DNA of 64,000 nt, from NCBI RefSeq assembly GCF_024746795.1, contig NZ_CP080524.1, forward strand, positions 4,442,001 through 4,506,000, in the 5' to 3' direction. Below, piece after piece: positions 47,224-57,018 of the stretch. Under the pieces are notes generated by a model. That model saw only the letters and a list, made by a program, of their open reading frames with translations. It had not been told where the DNA came from and did no database searches. The number at the start of each line of letters is the position of its first letter. Position 1 is the stretch's first letter. The DNA is from Mesorhizobium sp. AR10 (GTDB lineage Bacteria > Pseudomonadota > Alphaproteobacteria > Rhizobiales > Rhizobiaceae). Position numbers and translations under genes: made by a program.

Positions 47224-47838
47224 ATGAATTTGAAGACATTCGCGGTCGTGCTTGGCACGATTTCAAGCCTTGCCGGTACCAGTCTGGCCGCGGCGCAAGC
47301 GGCCGACGCTCTGCGCGTGCGCGGCACGGTGGTCAGCTTTGCCGCATCGACCCTTACGGTAAAGACCCGCGAGGGCACGACGGACGCGATCACGCTGGCA
47401 CAGGGGTGGAAAATCTCCGGTGTCGCCAAGGCATCCGCCAAGGACATCAAGCAGGGCGACTTCCTTGGCATCGCCTCAGTCTCGAAAGCCGATGGCGGCA
47501 GCGGCGCGCTGGAAGTGGTGGTCTTTCCGGCTGCACTGAAAGGCACCGGCGAAGGTGACCGCCCGTGGGACCTGCAGCCCAACAGCCGGATGACCAACGG
47601 CACCGTTGCCGATGTGACCGACATCGACGGCCGGACGGTGACCCTTACCTATGACAATGGCCAGAAGAAGCAGATCGCTATTCCGCAAACGACGCCAATC
47701 GTGACTTTCGCCGCCGCCGCGCCGGCCGACCTGAAGCCCGGTGCGACAGTGTTCGTCAACGCCGAGCGTGGCACCGACGGCACGCTGACCGCTGGCCGCG
47801 TCGTCGTTGGCAACAACGGCATCGTTCCGCCGATGTGA
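47224..47838 (+). CDS. Exported DUF5666-like protein
   Basis: A 204-residue protein with a signal peptide (about residues 1-24, AGTSLAAAQAADA) and two small beta-rich segments of the DUF5666 type: LRVRGTVVSFAASTLTVKTREG and NGTVADVTDIDGRTVTLTYDNG. Such OB-like modules occur in periplasmic proteins of unknown role. AAGGA precedes ATG 47224. Next plus-strand gene is the histidine-rich peptide. Confidence 0.75.
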   Translation: MNLKTFAVVLGTISSLAGTSLAAAQAADALRVRGTVVSFAASTLTVKTREGTTDAITLAQGWKISGVAKASAKDIKQGDFLGIASVSKADGGSGALEVVVFPAALKGTGEGDRPWDLQPNSRMTNGTVADVTDIDGRTVTLTYDNGQKKQIAIPQTTPIVTFAAAAPADLKPGATVFVNAERGTDGTLTAGRVVVGNNGIVPPM

Positions 47839-47989
47839 GGTGACGGGGTCTTCAGACACAATCCAGAAACAAAATTCTACAGTCGGGAAAAACTGTCGAA
47901 AAAATCCAGGAGGATAGTCCCGATCGCGGCGCTCAAGTCACCGGCACGATCCGGTGATTCTCAAAACGCGCAGAAAAGGAAACAATGTC

Positions 47990-48187
47990 ATGAAGAAGTC
48001 CCTCCTGTCCGCCCTCGGGCTTGCTGTTGCCCTGGCTGTCTCGATGCCGATCATCGGCGCAAGCAGCGCCGATGCAGCACCGCTGCATGTGAAGCATCAC
48101 CGCCATCATCATCACCACAGGCACCACGTCCGCCATCATCACCACCACCATCATCACCACAAGAAGATCGTGGACAAGAAGGCCTAA
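47990..48187 (+). CDS. Histidine-rich exported peptide
   Basis: A 65-residue protein: signal peptide MKKSLLSALGLAVALAVS to about residue 29 (SADA), then a mature stretch with 19 histidines in about 29 residues, including runs of five and nine, ending KKIVDKKA. The composition strongly suggests binding of Ni, Zn or Cu in the periplasm. AAAAGGAAAC precedes ATG 47990. His-rich small exported proteins occur in rhizobia but this one I cannot assign to a family. Confidence 0.8.
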   Translation: MKKSLLSALGLAVALAVSMPIIGASSADAAPLHVKHHRHHHHHRHHVRHHHHHHHHHKKIVDKKA

Positions 48188-48543
48188 GCAGGCCGACTTG
48201 CCGGGAAGGCTGGCTTGGAGTCTCAGCCAAAGCCAGCTTTCCCGATGGGCCTTGCCATGCGGGCATGGCGAAACCAGCATTCGATAGCGTACATCGGCAA
48301 AAAGGCATCGCGGCTCGTTTTTCGCGACCTGGAAGCGACAGCTCCAACGATATTTGAGAAGCAATTCGCGACATGCCGGCGAGGGTCGCCGTCTTGCGCG
48401 GCCTATCGGCCAAAAAATTTTGAAACGACCCATGAACCTTTCCTCTCGGGGCCGCACCAAGTCGGCATGGACGCCAAGAAGGCGATCCCCAACCAGAAGG
48501 ACGCCACGCCGGCGATCCTCGATCCAGAGAAGGAAATGCTCAA
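48188..48543. other. Intergenic stretch with a large hairpin
   Basis: 356 bases after the histidine-rich gene. GGGAAGGCTGGCTT pairs with AAGCCAGCTTTCCC (48203-48243, one mismatch), a strong hairpin without a T-run, probably ending or stabilising that mRNA. A frame of 110 codons (48215-48547) crosses the hairpin but shows no family resemblance and no ribosome site, so I do not call it a gene. The rest should contain the promoter of the next gene. Confidence 0.5.
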
Positions 48544-48819
48544 ATGACCAACATCTCGAACCTCAAGCGCATCTCGCTCGCCGCTGCCATCATCGTCTCG
48601 GCATTCGGCTCGGTTTCCGTTCCGAGTTCGGCTTTCGCCAATGGCACGCATCCCACCGGCGGTGGTGCGGTTTGTAAGGGCTTCGGCCACTGTCTGGTGC
48701 TGGAGCTCGACTGCAAGGGCACCTATACGGACGCTACCGACTCCAACGGCACCGTCTACGGCAAGTGCAGCCAGACCGCTCAGGTTTCGCCGCAGGCCAA
48801 GATCAAGCTCGCGAAGTAA
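48544..48819 (+). CDS. Small exported protein, 91 residues
   Basis: Signal peptide MTNISNLKRISLAAAIIVSA to about residue 32 (SSAFA), then a 59-residue mature part with three cysteines (CKGFGHC, LDCKGTY, GKCSQT giving four with the first pair) and a Gly/Thr-rich middle. AAGGA lies ahead of the ATG. No family recognised. Fits the pattern of small exported proteins in this region. Confidence 0.7.
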   Translation: MTNISNLKRISLAAAIIVSAFGSVSVPSSAFANGTHPTGGGAVCKGFGHCLVLELDCKGTYTDATDSNGTVYGKCSQTAQVSPQAKIKLAK

Positions 48820-48837
48820 ATCGACTGCCAATGACGG

Positions 48838-48880
48838 AAATGGCGGTCGTCCGCGGGACGGCCGCCATTTTCTTTGTCGC
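48838..48880. terminator. Hairpin terminator after the small exported gene
   Basis: AATGGCGG...CCGCCATT with further pairing of CGTCC to GGACG around GCGG, followed by TTTTCTTT on the plus strand. Ends the 48544 gene and could also serve the convergent minus-strand gene. Confidence 0.75.
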
Positions 48881-48915
48881 GGTGTTGTAGCCGGCAGTTC
48901 TTGCTTGAGCCGCGT

Positions 48916-49218
48916 CTACCTGCGGCTGAAGAGCAGACTGGCGACAAGCCCGACCACCACCAGCCCCACCGCGGCTGCAGTCGCGGGATGATCGCGCGCC
49001 GTCCTTTCGATCGCCCTGCCCTGCTTTCTGATCGCAGGCAAGGCGTCACTGATGCGGTCGGCAAGCTGCGCATAATAGTCCGACGCGGTATCGCGCCCGT
49101 CTTCGTAATAGGCGCCGCTCCGCTTGGACACGGCTTTCCTGAGGGCCGCCAGTTCCCTGGAGAGCGCCGCGACCTGCTTGTCCAGGTCAATGTCGGTGAT
49201 GGTCGAAAGCGATGCCAT
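48916..49218 (-). CDS. DUF883/ElaB-like membrane-anchored protein
   Basis: A 100-residue protein. The N-terminal part is helical (DKQVAALSRELAALRKAV), the middle has SDYYAQLADRISDALP, and the C-terminal helix HPATAAAVGLVVVGLVASLL ends in SRR, the layout of DUF883 proteins such as ElaB/YqjD, which tether ribosomes or other factors to the membrane in E. coli and respond to stress. Function here unproven. Confidence 0.8.
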   Translation of the reverse strand: MASLSTITDIDLDKQVAALSRELAALRKAVSKRSGAYYEDGRDTASDYYAQLADRISDALPAIRKQGRAIERTARDHPATAAAVGLVVVGLVASLLFSRR

Positions 49219-49342
49219 GATATTTTTCCTTCATTTGCAGAAGGATGGGTAACGCATGGCCACAAAACCGGTTCCGGCTTTCCCAAGCTAGACGCCAAGG
49301 GACCGCGCCGATTGGTACTTGACGCTCGCCACCGATCGGCTG

Positions 49343-49882
49343 TCAGCGCACTTGGTCGAGCAAGCGCTTGCACTCGAGAAGGTCGAACAGCGCCTCTTGC
49401 AGCAAAGCACGATTGTCACGCGACAGTTTTGACGCGCCCGGCTGGACCGGACCTTCGTCATCGGTCTTGCCAAGGCCGAAAAAGCGGCGGCTGGGTTTCA
49501 CCTTGGGTTGGCCGACCAGCTCGTCGTCCATGCCGCGCGGTTGGGCCGCCGGCGTCAACGGCACGGCATCGGCCTGCCGGCGCTGCGAGATCGCCTCGAC
49601 CGCCGCCATGTCGCCATTGCCGATGGCGACCAGGAAATGGTTGCCATTCTCGCGCAGCAGCTTCTGCACGCCCTTGATCGTATAGCCCTGGTCGTAGAGC
49701 ATATGGCGGATGCCCTTGATCAGTTCGACATCCTGCGGTCTGTAGTAACGGCGGCCGCCGCCGCGCTTCATCGGCTTGATCTGGTTGAAACGCGTTTCCC
49801 AGAAGCGCAGCACGTGCTGCGGCAAATCGAGATCTTCTGCGACCTCGCTGATGGTGCGGAAGGCATCGGGGCTCTTGTCCAT
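49343..49882 (-). CDS. MerR-family transcriptional regulator
   Basis: A 179-residue regulator. The N-terminal winged helix [23 protein letters not shown] and [22 protein letters not shown] is the MerR HTH. The C-terminal part is not a metal-binding domain and lacks the usual Cys; it holds low-complexity linkers and a helical tail [10 protein letters not shown]. It follows ihfA in the usual alphaproteobacterial order fabH-ihfA-merR. Its target genes are unknown. Confidence 0.9.
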   Translation of the reverse strand: MDKSPDAFRTISEVAEDLDLPQHVLRFWETRFNQIKPMKRGGGRRYYRPQDVELIKGIRHMLYDQGYTIKGVQKLLRENGNHFLVAIGNGDMAAVEAISQRRQADAVPLTPAAQPRGMDDELVGQPKVKPSRRFFGLGKTDDEGPVQPGASKLSRDNRALLQEALFDLLECKRLLDQVR

Positions 49883-50088
49883 GGGCGAATCCTCACGCTG
49901 GACGGCGATCCAGCTGACCTTGCCGAATCGAGCCTTATTTCAGCGGTTTATGAAACAATATTCAAGCCCGGCGTCAAAGACAGCGGCGTTTTCAACCAGA
50001 GCTTTAAGCGCGGGCGCTGAAGCGAGGCGCCCAAGACAGCTGCGCACCCTCGGTTCGAGCTCGACGGCAAGCTCTTGGGCGACATGCA

Positions 50089-50412
50089 TTATTTGCCGCT
50101 CTTGGCCTTGCTGTTCTGATGGGAGCGCAGGATGCGGCTCTTCAGCACGTTCGACGATTTGAAGGTCATCACGCGGCGCGGCAGGATCGGCACTTCCTCG
50201 CCGGTCTTGGGATTGCGCCCGATGCGCTCGTTCTTGGAGCGGACATGGAATGTCGCGAAGGACGACAGCTTCACCGTCTCGCCACGAACGATCGCTTCGC
50301 AAATCTCATCCAGAACCGCTTCGACGAGTTCGGCCGATTCCGTGCGCGACAAACCGACCTTGCGGTAAACAGCTTCGGCAAGGTCGGCGCGCGTTAGTGT
50401 CTTTCCCCCCAT
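50089..50412 (-). CDS. ihfA: Integration host factor subunit alpha
   Basis: A 107-residue IHF-alpha, which bends DNA as a heterodimer with Ihf[24 protein letters not shown] is the alpha-subunit start; [25 protein letters not shown] is the beta-arm with its intercalating Pro. The C-terminal tail [11 protein letters not shown] is extended, as in Rhizobiales. Follows fabH and precedes merR. Confidence 0.95.
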   Translation of the reverse strand: MGGKTLTRADLAEAVYRKVGLSRTESAELVEAVLDEICEAIVRGETVKLSSFATFHVRSKNERIGRNPKTGEEVPILPRRVMTFKSSNVLKSRILRSHQNSKAKSGK

Positions 50413-50513
50413 GCGACCGTCCCATCAGCTCAAAACATAAATCGATACAAGCAAAGGCAGAGCCTAAGTAATTGATCCGGCAAGGTCAAGGACCGAACCC
50501 GACCGTTCGGCAC

Positions 50514-51485
50514 TTACCAGCGAACCAAAACCGCGCCCCAGGTGAAGCCTCCCCCCATCGCCTCGAGCAACACCAGATCGCCCTTCTTGATGCGGCCGTC
50601 GGCGACGGCCACCGAGAGAGCCAGCGGCACGGAAGCAGCCGAGGTGTTACCGTGCAAATCGACCGTAACCACCACCTTTTGCTCGGCTATCCCGAGCTTT
50701 TTGGCCGAAGCGTCAATAATTCGTTTATTGGCCTGATGCGGCACGAACCAGTCGAGGTCGGCGGCTGTGATGCCGGCAGCCGAAAACGTCGCCTCGATGA
50801 CGTCGGTGATCATGCCGACGGCATGCTTGAACACCTCGCGTCCTTCCATCCTGAGATGGCCGACCGTTCCGGTGGTCGACGGTCCGCCATCGACAAAAAG
50901 CTTTTCCTTGTGGGCGCCATCGGAGCGCAGGCTGGCCGCCAGCACGCCACGGTCGGCGATGCCGCCTGCCCCCTCGCCGGCTTCCAGCACCAGCGCGCCG
51001 GCGCCGTCGCCGAACAGGACGCAGGTCGAGCGATCGCTCCAGTCGAGGATGCGCGAGAAGGTTTCCGAGCCGATCACCAGCACCCGCTTGGCCAGGCCGC
51101 CGCGGATATAGAGGTCGGCGGTGGTCACCGCATAGACGAAGCCCGAGCACACCGCCTGCATGTCGAAGGCGAAACCGTGATGCATGCCCAGCCGGTTCTG
51201 GATCTCGACGGCGGTCGCCGGAAAAGTGTTGTTGGGGGTCGAGGTGGCCAGCACGATCAGGTCGATGTCGGCAGGCGTCAGGCCGGCGGCGTCGAGCGCG
51301 GCGCGCGCCGCCGCCTCGCCCAGCGAAGCCGTCGTCTCGTCGTCGGCCGCGATATGGCGCTGGCGGATGCCGGTGCGCTGGGCAATCCACTCGTCGGACG
51401 TCTCGACCATGCCTTCGAAATCGGCATTCTTCATGATGCGGCGGGGCAGCGCGGCACCGGTGCCGCGCACGACTGATCTGATCAA
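50514..51485 (-). CDS. fabH: 3-oxoacyl-ACP synthase III
   Basis: A 323-residue enzyme that starts fatty acid synthesis by condensing acetyl-CoA with malonyl-ACP. Catalytic Cys113 lies in [11 protein letters not shown], His in [11 protein letters not shown] and Asn in [12 protein letters not shown]. Length and motifs are complete. It starts 10 bases after plsX, so one transcript is likely. Confidence 0.97.
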   Translation of the reverse strand: MIRSVVRGTGAALPRRIMKNADFEGMVETSDEWIAQRTGIRQRHIAADDETTASLGEAAARAALDAAGLTPADIDLIVLATSTPNNTFPATAVEIQNRLGMHHGFAFDMQAVCSGFVYAVTTADLYIRGGLAKRVLVIGSETFSRILDWSDRSTCVLFGDGAGALVLEAGEGAGGIADRGVLAASLRSDGAHKEKLFVDGGPSTTGTVGHLRMEGREVFKHAVGMITDVIEATFSAAGITAADLDWFVPHQANKRIIDASAKKLGIAEQKVVVTVDLHGNTSAASVPLALSVAVADGRIKKGDLVLLEAMGGGFTWGAVLVRW

Positions 51486-51494
51486 AGCTCTTTC

Positions 51495-52565
51495 CTATTC
51501 CTTTGCGTCGATAACGACGTCGGATTTCCTGTTTGCCTGGGCATGCGGATTGCGCGCATGGAACAGATCGAGATCGGCCTCGATGCGGTCAAGCAAATTG
51601 TTGCGCACCATGTCGTAGCCAAGCTCGATCGCCGCGGCAAAGCCGTCGGCATCGGCGCCGCCATGGCTTTTCACGACGATGCCGTTCAGCCCCAGGAAGA
51701 CGCCGCCATTGGAGCGGCCGACATCCATCTTTTCGCGCAAGCGGTCAAAGGCGCCTTTGGCGAAGAGATAGCCTATCCTGGCCATCAGCGTCCGGCTCAT
51801 CGCGGCGCGCAGGTAACCGGCAATCTGCCTGACCGTGCCCTCCGCGGTCTTCAGCGCGATGTTGCCAGCAAATCCTTCGGTGACGACCACGTCGACCGTG
51901 CCCTTGCCGATGTCGTCGCCCTCGACGAAACCATGATAGTTCATCGAAGCCATATTGGCCTCGCGCAGCATGCGCCCGGCTTCCTTGACCTCTTCCTGGC
52001 CCTTGATCTCCTCGACGCCGACATTGAGCAGGCCGACTGTCGGCCGGTCGATACCGAAAACCGAACGCGCCATGCCGGTGCCGAGAATGGCAAAATCGAT
52101 GAGCTGGTGCGCATCCGCGCCGATAGTGGCGCCAACGTCCAGAACCACGCTCTCGCCGCGCATTGTCGGCCAGATTGCCGCGATCGCCGGGCGGTCGATG
52201 GTCGCCATGGTGCGCAGGCAGAATTTCGACATCGCCATCAGCGCGCCGGTGTTGCCGGCCGAAATGCAGGCCTGCGTCGTGCCTGATTTGACCGCTTCGA
52301 CCGCTTTCCACATCGACGATTTCCAGCGGCCGTGGCGCAGCGCCTGGCTCGGCTTGTCGTCCATCCTGACCGAGATCTCGCAATGGACGAACTCGCTCAC
52401 CTGCGCCAGCTTGGGGAATTTGGCGAGTTCGGGGCGCACCACGTCTTCGCGTCCGTAGATGACGAAGCGGATGTCGGGACGCCTGATAGCGACCGTCATG
52501 AGCGCCGGGATGACCACGCTTGGTCCGTGATCGCCGCCCATGGCATCGATGGAAATTCTGATCAC
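51495..52565 (-). CDS. plsX: Phosphate acyltransferase PlsX
   Basis: A 356-residue enzyme that converts acyl-ACP to acyl-phosphate for phospholipid synthesis. [21 protein letters not shown] is the signature start; [14 protein letters not shown] and [21 protein letters not shown] are the conserved core. Together with fabH it links fatty acid and phospholipid synthesis. The DUF177 gene lies 126 bases upstream. Confidence 0.97.
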   Translation of the reverse strand: MIRISIDAMGGDHGPSVVIPALMTVAIRRPDIRFVIYGREDVVRPELAKFPKLAQVSEFVHCEISVRMDDKPSQALRHGRWKSSMWKAVEAVKSGTTQACISAGNTGALMAMSKFCLRTMATIDRPAIAAIWPTMRGESVVLDVGATIGADAHQLIDFAILGTGMARSVFGIDRPTVGLLNVGVEEIKGQEEVKEAGRMLREANMASMNYHGFVEGDDIGKGTVDVVVTEGFAGNIALKTAEGTVRQIAGYLRAAMSRTLMARIGYLFAKGAFDRLREKMDVGRSNGGVFLGLNGIVVKSHGGADADGFAAAIELGYDMVRNNLLDRIEADLDLFHARNPHAQANRKSDVVIDAKE

Positions 52566-52690
52566 GCGGTCTTTATCTCACTTGCTTGGGCCAGCGGCTT
52601 CGGGCTGAAGAACGGGGGGTCGCGAAGGTTCGGCGAAAATAGCGGTTTTGGGCTGCCGCACAACCGACTTTTCTAATATTGGGACGGCTT

Positions 52691-53239
52691 TTAGGATTTT
52701 CCCAGCAGGGATCGCAGCTTTTGCTGGAATTCGCTCTCCGCCGGATCGGTATCGCCAGCGGCCTCCAAAGACACGCCTTGCTTGCGCGGATAGGGGTCGA
52801 TTGCCAGTCCAAAGAACTGTTCGGCGAGCGCCCCGACATCGATCGTATCGCCGGAAAAAGTCTCGGGGCTGTCCGGCCCTTCGGCATCGAGCAGGATTTC
52901 GCCGCCGCCATCGAAACCTTGCCGTCCGAGCTTGGACTCATCCGGCAGCAACAGGGCTTCGACCGGCTCGTCGATATGCGCCTCGACGGGGTCGAGGGTG
53001 ACGATGCAGGCCTGGGTGATGTCGGCCACGACTCGGCCGCTGACCTTGACGCCGTTGCGCTTCCACGGCGCCACCAGAAGTTCGGCGCGGTAGCTTTCGA
53101 CCGAAAGCAGCTCGTGCTCGCTGGCCAGGGCGACGCGTTGCGCGGCGTCGGCGTCGATCACCACCAACAGGCCCTTTTGCGGCAGGCGGCCGACATTTGC
53201 CATGAAGGATACAGGGCTTTGCAGATCTGCATGTTTCAT
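52691..53239 (-). CDS. DUF177/YceD-family protein
   Basis: A 182-residue protein of the YceD group, linked to 23S rRNA processing in plants and bacteria. QACIVTLDPVEAHIDEPVE (the C-V-T-L motif) is the family hallmark, and the C-terminal acidic EPFSGDTIDVGALAEQFFGLAIDPYP matches the conserved end, though the terminal residues read PYPR. In many bacteria it precedes rpmF; here plsX follows instead. Overlaps the upstream chaperone gene by 4 bases. Confidence 0.88.
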   Translation of the reverse strand: MKHADLQSPVSFMANVGRLPQKGLLVVIDADAAQRVALASEHELLSVESYRAELLVAPWKRNGVKVSGRVVADITQACIVTLDPVEAHIDEPVEALLLPDESKLGRQGFDGGGEILLDAEGPDSPETFSGDTIDVGALAEQFFGLAIDPYPRKQGVSLEAAGDTDPAESEFQQKLRSLLGKS

Positions 53240-53793
53240 CGGGTGTCTCCTTCGGCCTGGCCTGGGACAGGAAATAGCACAGTGCCGGAAACGATCGATT
53301 CGGTCGGCTGGGCCGCCAGGCGCTTGTCGGCATCGACGACATAGCCCGCCAGCAGCGCTGCTTGCGGCCAGGCCCCGGCGTCAGGCCTTACGTTGCGGGC
53401 AAGGGCAGCAGCGAGCGCGTCGCGGTCGTCGCGCTCCAGCGCATCGTCATAGGCAGCCGTGCGGCCATAGAACATTTTCGCCAGTTTCTTCATTCGCTTC
53501 GGCACGCCGACGTCGCCAATGCCCAGTTCTCGCAGGGAATGCTCGACATCCAGAAAGAACTCATCGATCAGCACCTGCGCAACCTCAGCCGCGACGCCGC
53601 TCTCGCCGCGCAGCCGGTGCTGGAACAGGAACATGTGCAGCGACAGCATCTCGAAACGGCCGAGCGGCGTGTCCGGCACACTCCAGTCGGAATAAAACAA
53701 AGTCTGCCGCGCCGCTGCCACGATTTGTGCGTAAAGCGCCTCGGTGATGGCGCGGTTGGCGTGACGTTCGCGACCAAAAAGGCGCTGGAACAT
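53236..53793 (-). CDS. Ubiquinol-cytochrome c chaperone family protein (CBP3-like)
   Basis: A 185-residue protein of the Ubiq_cyt_C_chap family, related to mitochondrial CBP3, which assists cytochrome b assembly. FYSDWSVPDTPLGRFEMLSL and FLFQHRLRG are conserved, with VEHSLRELGIGDVGVPKRMK in the centre. ATG 53793 (MFQRLFGR) is chosen; upstream codons to 53850 lack homology. Overlaps the DUF177 start. Confidence 0.9.
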   Translation of the reverse strand: MFQRLFGRERHANRAITEALYAQIVAAARQTLFYSDWSVPDTPLGRFEMLSLHMFLFQHRLRGESGVAAEVAQVLIDEFFLDVEHSLRELGIGDVGVPKRMKKLAKMFYGRTAAYDDALERDDRDALAAALARNVRPDAGAWPQAALLAGYVVDADKRLAAQPTESIVSGTVLFPVPGQAEGDTR

Positions 53794-53907
53794 TGAGGGT
53801 GGTCTCCTGGGGACCTTATGTTGAATTGGCCTTGTTGCATCGGCAAGCAAGCTGGTTTACCGGTTTTGCGGCCCAGCGCAAGTTGCGGCCAGCTTATGGA
53901 GTTGTAG

Positions 53908-54435
53908 TTGCGCGCGCTGAAATTCAAGTCGACTTTTTTGCCCAGGCCTGCCGGCGTGATCTCGCTGCTGGTGGTTGCTTCTGCGCTGTCCGCCTGCAAC
54001 TCGTCCAAGATGATCGGTGATCTCAATCCGAGTGAGACGCTGACGCAGGGCTACGTCATTGACCAGCAGGCCATCGACCTGGTGCCGGTCGGCTCGAGCC
54101 GCGAACAGGTGCTGCTGGCGCTCGGCACGCCGTCAACGACGGCGACCTTCGACAACGAAGCCTTCTATTACATTTCGCAGACGCGCAAGCGCTACGTCGC
54201 CTTCGACAAGCCAAGACTGGTCGACCAGAAAGTGCTGGCCGTCTATTTCGGCGAGGACGGGCGCGTCAGCCAGATCGCCAATTACGGCATGAAGGACGGC
54301 AAGGTGTTCGACTTCATCTCGCGCACCACGCCGACCGGCGGCAAGGACCAGAACTTCCTCAGCCAAATCATAAACGGCGCCAGCAAGCTGGCGCCCGGCC
54401 TGCCCGGCGGCGGCGGCGGCACGCCCGGGACCTGA
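53908..54435 (+). CDS. BamE/SmpA/OmlA-family outer membrane lipoprotein
   Basis: A 175-residue lipoprotein. Signal sequence with lipobox ALSAC (about residues 26-30), then the BamE fold: TQGYVIDQQAIDLVPVGSSRE with VLLALGTPSTTATF. BamE stabilises the BAM complex that inserts outer-membrane proteins. The C-terminal tail PGLPGGGGGTPGT is disordered. Start TTG 53908 with GGAG-like site; divergent from the chaperone gene, with a double terminator downstream. Confidence 0.88.
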   Translation: MRALKFKSTFLPRPAGVISLLVVASALSACNSSKMIGDLNPSETLTQGYVIDQQAIDLVPVGSSREQVLLALGTPSTTATFDNEAFYYISQTRKRYVAFDKPRLVDQKVLAVYFGEDGRVSQIANYGMKDGKVFDFISRTTPTGGKDQNFLSQIINGASKLAPGLPGGGGGTPGT

Positions 54436-54499
54436 TTCCTTTCGGCTTTTCTTCTTTATCTTTTGCTCCCCAGGGAAAGCAGCACCATCTCAGGCGACC

Positions 54500-54543
54500 A
54501 AAAACCCGTGGGAGCAATCCCACGGGTTTTTGTTTTTCAAAGT
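54500..54543. terminator. Strong bidirectional terminator 1
   Basis: A 14-bp perfect stem (54500-54513 and 54518-54531) with loop GCAA, T-rich on both sides (TTTTTGTTTTT on the plus strand, TTTTTGG on the minus). It ends the bamE transcript and can stop hppA. Confidence 0.92.
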
Positions 54544-54582
54544 GCCCGCAATCTGCAGCAGATCGATCCGCCTTTTGATGTG

Positions 54583-54622
54583 AAAAACCCGCAGGATCGC
54601 TCCCGCGGGTTTTTGTTTTCGA
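54583..54622. terminator. Strong bidirectional terminator 2
   Basis: AAAAACCCGC (54583-54592) pairs with GCGGGTTTTT (54605-54614), followed by GTTTTC. Sequence is close to terminator 1, so it may be a duplicate. It lies 17 bases from the hppA stop. Confidence 0.88.
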
Positions 54623-54638
54623 GCGATGGCTCCCGTAT

Positions 54639-56780
54639 TTATCCGTGCGCGAGCACGGCCAGCAGCAACAGCGCGACGATGTTGGTGATCTTGATCGCCG
54701 GGTTGACCGCGGGACCGGCGGTGTCCTTGTAGGGATCGCCGACCGTATCGCCGGTGACCGAGGCCTTGTGCGCTTCGGAACCCTTCAGGTGCTTGACGCC
54801 GTCCTTGTCGACAAAACCGTCCTCGAACGACTTTTTCGCATTGTCCCAGGCGCCGCCGCCGGAGGTCATCGAGATGGCGACGAACAGGCCGTTGACGATG
54901 ACGCCGAGCAGCGAGGCCCCGAGTGCCGCGAAGGCCGAGGCCTTCGAGCCCGAGATCAGCAGCACGCCGAAATAGACGACCAGCGGCGCCAACACCGGCA
55001 GCAGCGACGGGATGATCATCTCGCGGATCGCCGCCTTGGTCAGAAGGTCGACTGCACGCGCATAGTTCGGCTTCGAGGTGCCGGCCATGATGCCCGGATC
55101 CTCGCGGAACTGCTTGCGCACTTCCTCGACGATGGCGCCCGCCGCACGGCCGACGGCCGTCATGGCGATGCCGCCGAACAGATACGGGATCAGGCCGCCG
55201 AAGATCAGACCGGCGACGACGTAGGGGTTGGAGAGGTCGAACGAGACCTCGCCCATGCCCTGGAAGTAGGGATACTTGTCGCCGTTGGCGGCAAAGAACT
55301 TCAGATCGTTCGAATAGGCCGCAAACAGCACCAGCGCGCCGAGGCCGGCCGAGCCGATGGCATAGCCCTTGGTAACCGCCTTGGTGGTGTTGCCGACCGC
55401 GTCGAGCGCGTCGGTGGATTGGCGCACTTCCTTGGGCAGGCCGGCCATTTCGGCGATGCCGCCGGCATTGTCGGTAACCGGGCCGAAGGCGTCGAGCGCA
55501 ACGATCATGCCGGCAAGACCGAGCATGGTGGTGACCGCGATCGCCGTCCCGAACAGGCCGGCGAGCTGATAGGTCGAGATGATGCCGCCGACGATGACGA
55601 TCGCCGGAAGCGCCGTCGATTCCAGCGACACTGCAAGGCCCTGGATGACGTTGGTGCCGTGGCCGGTCACTGAGGCCTGGGCGATGGAGTTCACCGGGCG
55701 CTTGCCGGTGCCGGTGTAGTATTCGGTGATCACCACGATGAGGCCGGTCACCAGGAGGCCGATCAGGCCGCAGATGAACAGGTTCTTGCCGGTGATGACC
55801 ATGCCGGCAACGGTGCCGATCTCGCCCCAGCCGAGGCATACCGAAGTGGCAACGCCGAGCCCAACGATCGACAGCAGGCCGGTGACGATCAGGCCCTTGT
55901 AGAGAGCGCCCATGATCGAGCCGTTGGCGCCGAGCTTGACGAAGAAGGTGCCGACGATCGAGGTCAGGATGCAAGCGCCGCAGATCGCCAGCGGATAAAG
56001 CATCGCGGCGCCGAGAACGGCGGTGCCGCCGAAGAAGATGGCGGCGAGAACCATGGTGGCGACGACGGTCACCGCATAGGTCTCGAACAGGTCGGCGGCC
56101 ATGCCGGCGCAGTCGCCGACATTGTCGCCGACATTGTCGGCGATGGTGGCCGGGTTGCGCGGATCGTCTTCCGGGATGCCGGCTTCGACCTTGCCGACGA
56201 GATCGCCGCCAACGTCAGCGCCCTTGGTGAAGATGCCGCCGCCGAGACGGGCGAAGATCGAGATCAGCGAGGCGCCGAAGCCGAGCGAAACCAGCGCGTC
56301 GATGACGGTGCGATCGTCGGGCTGGAGACCCATGAAGTGGGTCAGGATGAGGTAGTAGATCGAAACGCCGAGCAGTGCGAGGCCGGCCACCAGCATGCCG
56401 GTGATAGCCCCCGACTTGAAGGCGATGTCGAGACCGGCGGCGAGGCTGTTGGAAGCCGCCTGCGCGGTGCGCACATTGGCGCGCACCGAGACATGCATGC
56501 CGATGAAGCCGGCGGCGCCTGAAAGCACGGCGCCGATCAGGAAGCCGATCGCAGCGGTGATCGAAAGCAGCCACCAGGCGAGCAGCAGCACGACCACGCC
56601 GACAATGGCGATGGTGGTGTACTGGCGCGCCAGATAGGCCTGCGCGCCCTCGCGGATGGCCGCGGAGATTTCCTGCATGCGTGCATTGCCCTGATCGGCT
56701 GCAAGAACCGAACGTGTCGCCCAGATGGCGTAAAGGATTGAAAGCAGGCCGCAGGCGATGACGGCGGAAATAATGGTCAT
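54639..56780 (-). CDS. hppA: K+-independent membrane proton-translocating pyrophosphatase
   Basis: A 713-residue, 16-helix pump that uses pyrophosphate hydrolysis to move protons out. The catalytic loop [20 protein letters not shown] and [19 protein letters not shown] are complete. The residue that decides potassium need is Lys in [15 protein letters not shown]; a Lys there gives a potassium-independent pump (the dependent form has Ala). ATG 56780 ([13 protein letters not shown]). The gene is followed on the minus strand by two terminators. Upstream lies the osmoprotectant operon. Confidence 0.97.
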   Translation of the reverse strand: MTIISAVIACGLLSILYAIWATRSVLAADQGNARMQEISAAIREGAQAYLARQYTTIAIVGVVVLLLAWWLLSITAAIGFLIGAVLSGAAGFIGMHVSVRANVRTAQAASNSLAAGLDIAFKSGAITGMLVAGLALLGVSIYYLILTHFMGLQPDDRTVIDALVSLGFGASLISIFARLGGGIFTKGADVGGDLVGKVEAGIPEDDPRNPATIADNVGDNVGDCAGMAADLFETYAVTVVATMVLAAIFFGGTAVLGAAMLYPLAICGACILTSIVGTFFVKLGANGSIMGALYKGLIVTGLLSIVGLGVATSVCLGWGEIGTVAGMVITGKNLFICGLIGLLVTGLIVVITEYYTGTGKRPVNSIAQASVTGHGTNVIQGLAVSLESTALPAIVIVGGIISTYQLAGLFGTAIAVTTMLGLAGMIVALDAFGPVTDNAGGIAEMAGLPKEVRQSTDALDAVGNTTKAVTKGYAIGSAGLGALVLFAAYSNDLKFFAANGDKYPYFQGMGEVSFDLSNPYVVAGLIFGGLIPYLFGGIAMTAVGRAAGAIVEEVRKQFREDPGIMAGTSKPNYARAVDLLTKAAIREMIIPSLLPVLAPLVVYFGVLLISGSKASAFAALGASLLGVIVNGLFVAISMTSGGGAWDNAKKSFEDGFVDKDGVKHLKGSEAHKASVTGDTVGDPYKDTAGPAVNPAIKITNIVALLLLAVLAHG

Positions 56781-57018
56781 TGCCGAATTTTCCTCGATTG
56801 ATGGCCCAAAAGAACCCCTCCCTGGGCCGTTGAGACGGGGAGCGGATTCCGGTGGCGGAATCCGTCCCTTCGCAGCGGCTTATGCGAAACAGGGCTGCGA
56901 ACGTCAAGATATTGTTCGGTTTTTGCCCGGCTTTCGCCGAAATGGCGTATATGCCAGCGCGCCGTCGGTGCCTCTGTCCGATAAGATCGATTGAAATTGG
57001 TTCCGGCGCGGTACGGGA

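Noticed and set aside
48215..48547. 110-codon frame before the 91-residue exported protein
   Set aside because: Crosses a strong hairpin, lacks a ribosome site, and has no recognisable domain.
49219..49342. Attachment-site copy of the tRNA-Pro 3' end near the right side of the small-gene region
   Set aside because: No copy of the T-arm/acceptor sequence was found there or elsewhere in the window.
45201..49342. CRISPR array, toxin-antitoxin pair or prophage in the small-gene region
   Set aside because: No regular direct repeats, no paired toxin, and no phage structural or integrase genes.
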